Source: RGIG8748 sp045646525
GTDB taxonomy: Bacteria; Bacillota; Clostridia; UMGS1810
Direction: 5' to 3'
NCBI GenBank assembly: GCA_045646525.1
Contig: JAZRKX010000036.1
Span: 1 to 34,611 of the forward strand
Length of the DNA stretch: 34,611 nucleotides
Below the pieces are notes generated by a model. That model made no database searches. It had not been told where the DNA came from and was given only the letters and a program-made list of their open reading frames with translations. Shown piece by piece: positions 32,984 to 34,611 of this stretch. How positions within the stretch are numbered: the stretch's first letter is position 1; the number at the start of each line of letters is the position of its first letter. A program made the translations under genes and the position numbers.

Positions 32984-33027
32984 AACGGTACTGTAAAAAA
33001 CATTGGTTTGTTTTTTACAGTACCGTT
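32984..33027. terminator. Strong terminator after the S41 protease gene
   Basis: A perfect 19-bp stem (AACGGTACTGTAAAAAACA and its complement) with a 6-nt loop, followed by ATTTTTG. It sits between converging genes and can serve both. Confidence 0.92.
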
Positions 33028-33048
33028 ATTTTTGAGGGAATGGAAAAA

Positions 33049-33088
33049 GATGCAGAATAAGCAAACTGAACCGTAGGGTAACCCGAAG
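33049..33088. repeat. Short interspersed repeat, truncated copy
   Basis: It shares GATGCAGAATAAGC, AACTGAACCG and ACCCGAAG, in the same order, with the longer element at 34423-34514. The middle ~20 bp and the 3' part are missing. Confidence 0.6.
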
Positions 33089-33101
33089 ATGAAAGCAGAT
33101 T

Positions 33102-34289
33102 CTATTTATATTCCTTGGAAAGCTTTTCAAACGAGGGAAGCGATTTTATTATCATATCCGTATCCACACAGTAAGAAATTCTTACATATCCCCTGTATCC
33201 AAAACTGTCGCCCGGAACGAGCAAAAGCTCATACTTTTTCGCCCTCTCGCAAAATGCACGTGAATCCTCCTCAAGAGCTTTTACAAAGAGGTAAAATGCT
33301 CCGTCAGGCTGTGCCACCTTGTAGCCGTACTCGGATAGTGCATCGCAGAGTATGTCACGGTTTTTCTTATATATGGATATATCGGAAGTTTTTCCTATAC
33401 ATTTTGGCACAAGCCTCTGGAAAAGACTCGGTGCACATACAAATCCAAGAGACCTGCCCGCTCCGCAAACTGCGAAATATATATCCTTCCATTCATTTGC
33501 GGTGTTGGGAACAAGTACATAACCTATTCTTTCACCGGGGAGTGAAAGGGATTTACTAAACGAATAGCAAACTATAGTGTTGTTGTAGTAATTGGGTATA
33601 AAGGGAACTGTTACACCCTCTGTATATACAAGCTCACGGTAAGGCTCATCGGCTATCACATATATATCCTTAGCATATTTATCCTGTGCCTCATAAAGAA
33701 CATCGGAAAGCTTCTTTATGGTGTCCTCCGAGAGCACAACGCCCGAGGGGTTGTTGGGAGAATTTATTATTATAGCCTTGGTGTTTTCGTTTATTGCGCC
33801 TTGGAGCGCATCAAAATCCACCTGAAAATCTTCCTCACGGCATTTAACTACTACAGGTGTCATGCCTGCCTGATTTATAAAAACTGTATATTCGGGGAAG
33901 AACGGTGCAAGCACTATAACCTCTCCGCCCTCTTCGGCTATTGCCGAGAGAGTAATGGTAAGCGATGCCGCAGCACCTACTGTCATATAGAAATTATCGG
34001 TTGTATAGCTTGTGCCGAAATTTTTATTTATGTAGTCGGCACAGCTCTTGCGTACATCAGGTGCTCCCTGTGCCGAGGTGTAGCCATGAAGCGATACGGG
34101 GTCAGTATTTTCTACAAGCTCGGACAGAGCCTCCTTTACACAATCGGGCGCGGGAACGCTGGGATTGCCAAGGCTGAAATCAAATACATTTTCTGCGCCT
34201 ATCTCAGCTTTTCTCTTTAAGCCGTATTCAAAAAGCTCTCTTATTTCACTTCGGTGGCTGCCGAGCTCATACATTTTTTGTGATACCAT
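33102..34289 (-). CDS. PLP-dependent aminotransferase, class I/II
   Basis: The protein has 395 residues with GGAGGT before the ATG. Fold type I features: FDFSLGNPSVPAP at the start, HGYTSAQGAPDVRK, IINSPNNPSGVVLSEDTI, DEPYRELVY, and the Schiff-base Lys246 in YSFSKSLSLPGERIGY. A C-terminal RISYC holds the carboxylate-binding Arg. It transfers amino groups between amino acids and 2-oxo acids, with an aspartate-aminotransferase-like overall pattern; the exact substrate is not readable. It converges on the S41 protease gene. Confidence 0.9.
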   Translation of the reverse strand: MVSQKMYELGSHRSEIRELFEYGLKRKAEIGAENVFDFSLGNPSVPAPDCVKEALSELVENTDPVSLHGYTSAQGAPDVRKSCADYINKNFGTSYTTDNFYMTVGAAASLTITLSAIAEEGGEVIVLAPFFPEYTVFINQAGMTPVVVKCREEDFQVDFDALQGAINENTKAIIINSPNNPSGVVLSEDTIKKLSDVLYEAQDKYAKDIYVIADEPYRELVYTEGVTVPFIPNYYNNTIVCYSFSKSLSLPGERIGYVLVPNTANEWKDIYFAVCGAGRSLGFVCAPSLFQRLVPKCIGKTSDISIYKKNRDILCDALSEYGYKVAQPDGAFYLFVKALEEDSRAFCERAKKYELLLVPGDSFGYRGYVRISYCVDTDMIIKSLPSFEKLSKEYK

Positions 34290-34356
34290 ATTATTACCTC
34301 CAAATTCTACATGTTTTAAGTATACAAATTTATTAGTATAATGTCAAATAAAAAGC

Positions 34357-34398
34357 AAGGGGTGTAAAAAAATTCAAACGGATTTTTTTACACCCCTT
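34357..34398. terminator. Perfect 17-bp hairpin upstream of the aminotransferase gene
   Basis: Arms at 34357-34373 (AAGGGGTGTAAAAAAAT) and 34382-34398, 8-nt loop. It probably ends transcription of a gene outside the window. The 34290-34611 stretch holds this hairpin, the repeat below, another hairpin and no gene. Confidence 0.8.
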
Positions 34399-34422
34399 TG
34401 AGGTTTGGGGATAGGAAAATAA

Positions 34423-34514
34423 GATGCAGAATAAGCGAACTGAACCGAGTGAGGCTTGCCTTGCGAGGGGCACCCGAAGGCGTACAAAGGTACGTCGAGC
34501 GGTGAAGTTCGCTT
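34423..34514. repeat. Interspersed palindromic repeat, long copy
   Basis: It begins GATGCAGAATAAGCGAACT and ends AGTTCGCTT, with terminal arms AAGCGAACT (34433-34441) and AGTTCGCTT (34506-34514) and a GTACAAAGGTAC hairpin inside. A shortened copy lies at 33049-33088, so this is a dispersed family in the genome. Confidence 0.65.
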
Positions 34515-34537
34515 AGAGCTTATAGGCTAAAAATGTG

Positions 34538-34563
34538 AGAAATCTGCATTTTTGCAGATTTCT
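34538..34563. terminator. Hairpin near the right edge
   Basis: A perfect 11-bp stem, AGAAATCTGCA with TGCAGATTTCT, and a TTTT loop. No T-run follows directly, so function is uncertain. Confidence 0.5.
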
Positions 34564-34611
34564 ACATAAATTCAGAGTTTTTCTGATGTTTTTAAACTGT
34601 GAGGTGTCAAC

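Noticed and set aside
1..34611. CRISPR arrays, complete tRNA genes, rRNA genes and riboswitches
   Set aside because: I looked for regularly spaced repeats, cloverleafs and known leader patterns and saw none that I could support apart from the tRNA-Leu fragment.

Overview
The window looks like a chromosomal stretch from an anaerobic member of the Bacillota, probably class Clostridia. The reasons are strong GGAGG-type ribosome binding sites, consensus sigma-A promoters, several S-layer-homology (SLH) surface proteins with cohesin/dockerin-like modules, a PocR-type AraC regulator, an argS-DUF1934 pair and a feoA-feoB-Cys-rich-peptide operon with DtxR-type boxes. Genus cannot be assigned from sequence alone.

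Layout. (1) 1-3.2 kb: 5' end of a secreted protein, an FAD-dependent oxidoreductase, and a divergent PocR/AraC regulator. (2) 3.2-8.9 kb: an AT-rich accessory region. It holds an internally deleted tyrosine recombinase with a palindromic site beside it, a 5'-truncated SIR2-like gene, a BRO-N (antirepressor-like) gene, a winged-helix protein, the 3' fragment of a tRNA-Leu (probable att scar), and an intact AbiEi/AbiEii-type toxin-antitoxin pair with its own promoter and repeats. (3) 9-20.6 kb: a cell-surface cluster on the minus strand. Two SLH proteins (1582 and 632 aa) are each followed by a very small membrane protein, and a 1116-aa beta-helix/dockerin protein lies between them. The 632-aa gene is the second gene of a tetR-led operon. 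(4) 20.7-21.9 kb: a 240-bp segment carrying an excellent promoter, bounded by two dif-like palindromes whose cores are inverted relative to each other, next to an intact tyrosine recombinase. (5) 21.9-27.4 kb: metal homeostasis, with a CPC-type P-type ATPase, a separate HMA protein, a divergent ArsR-AraC fusion regulator, and feoAB plus a small Cys-rich membrane peptide. (6) 27.5-34.6 kb: housekeeping genes nadE, an Ogg1-like glycosylase, DUF1934, argS, an S41 protease with PDZ and peptidoglycan-binding domains, and a PLP aminotransferase.

Main finding. The 20.7-21.0 kb segment reads as an invertible promoter (phase switch) for the tetR-SLH surface operon, run by the adjacent recombinase. The decayed copy at 3.46-3.76 kb supports this: it has a promoter of similar sequence, followed by the same kind of palindrome and a recombinase remnant, but there the promoter points toward the recombinase. 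The two loci therefore look like the two orientations of one type of switch. In the orientation facing the recombinase, the palindrome plus T-run would also act as a terminator.
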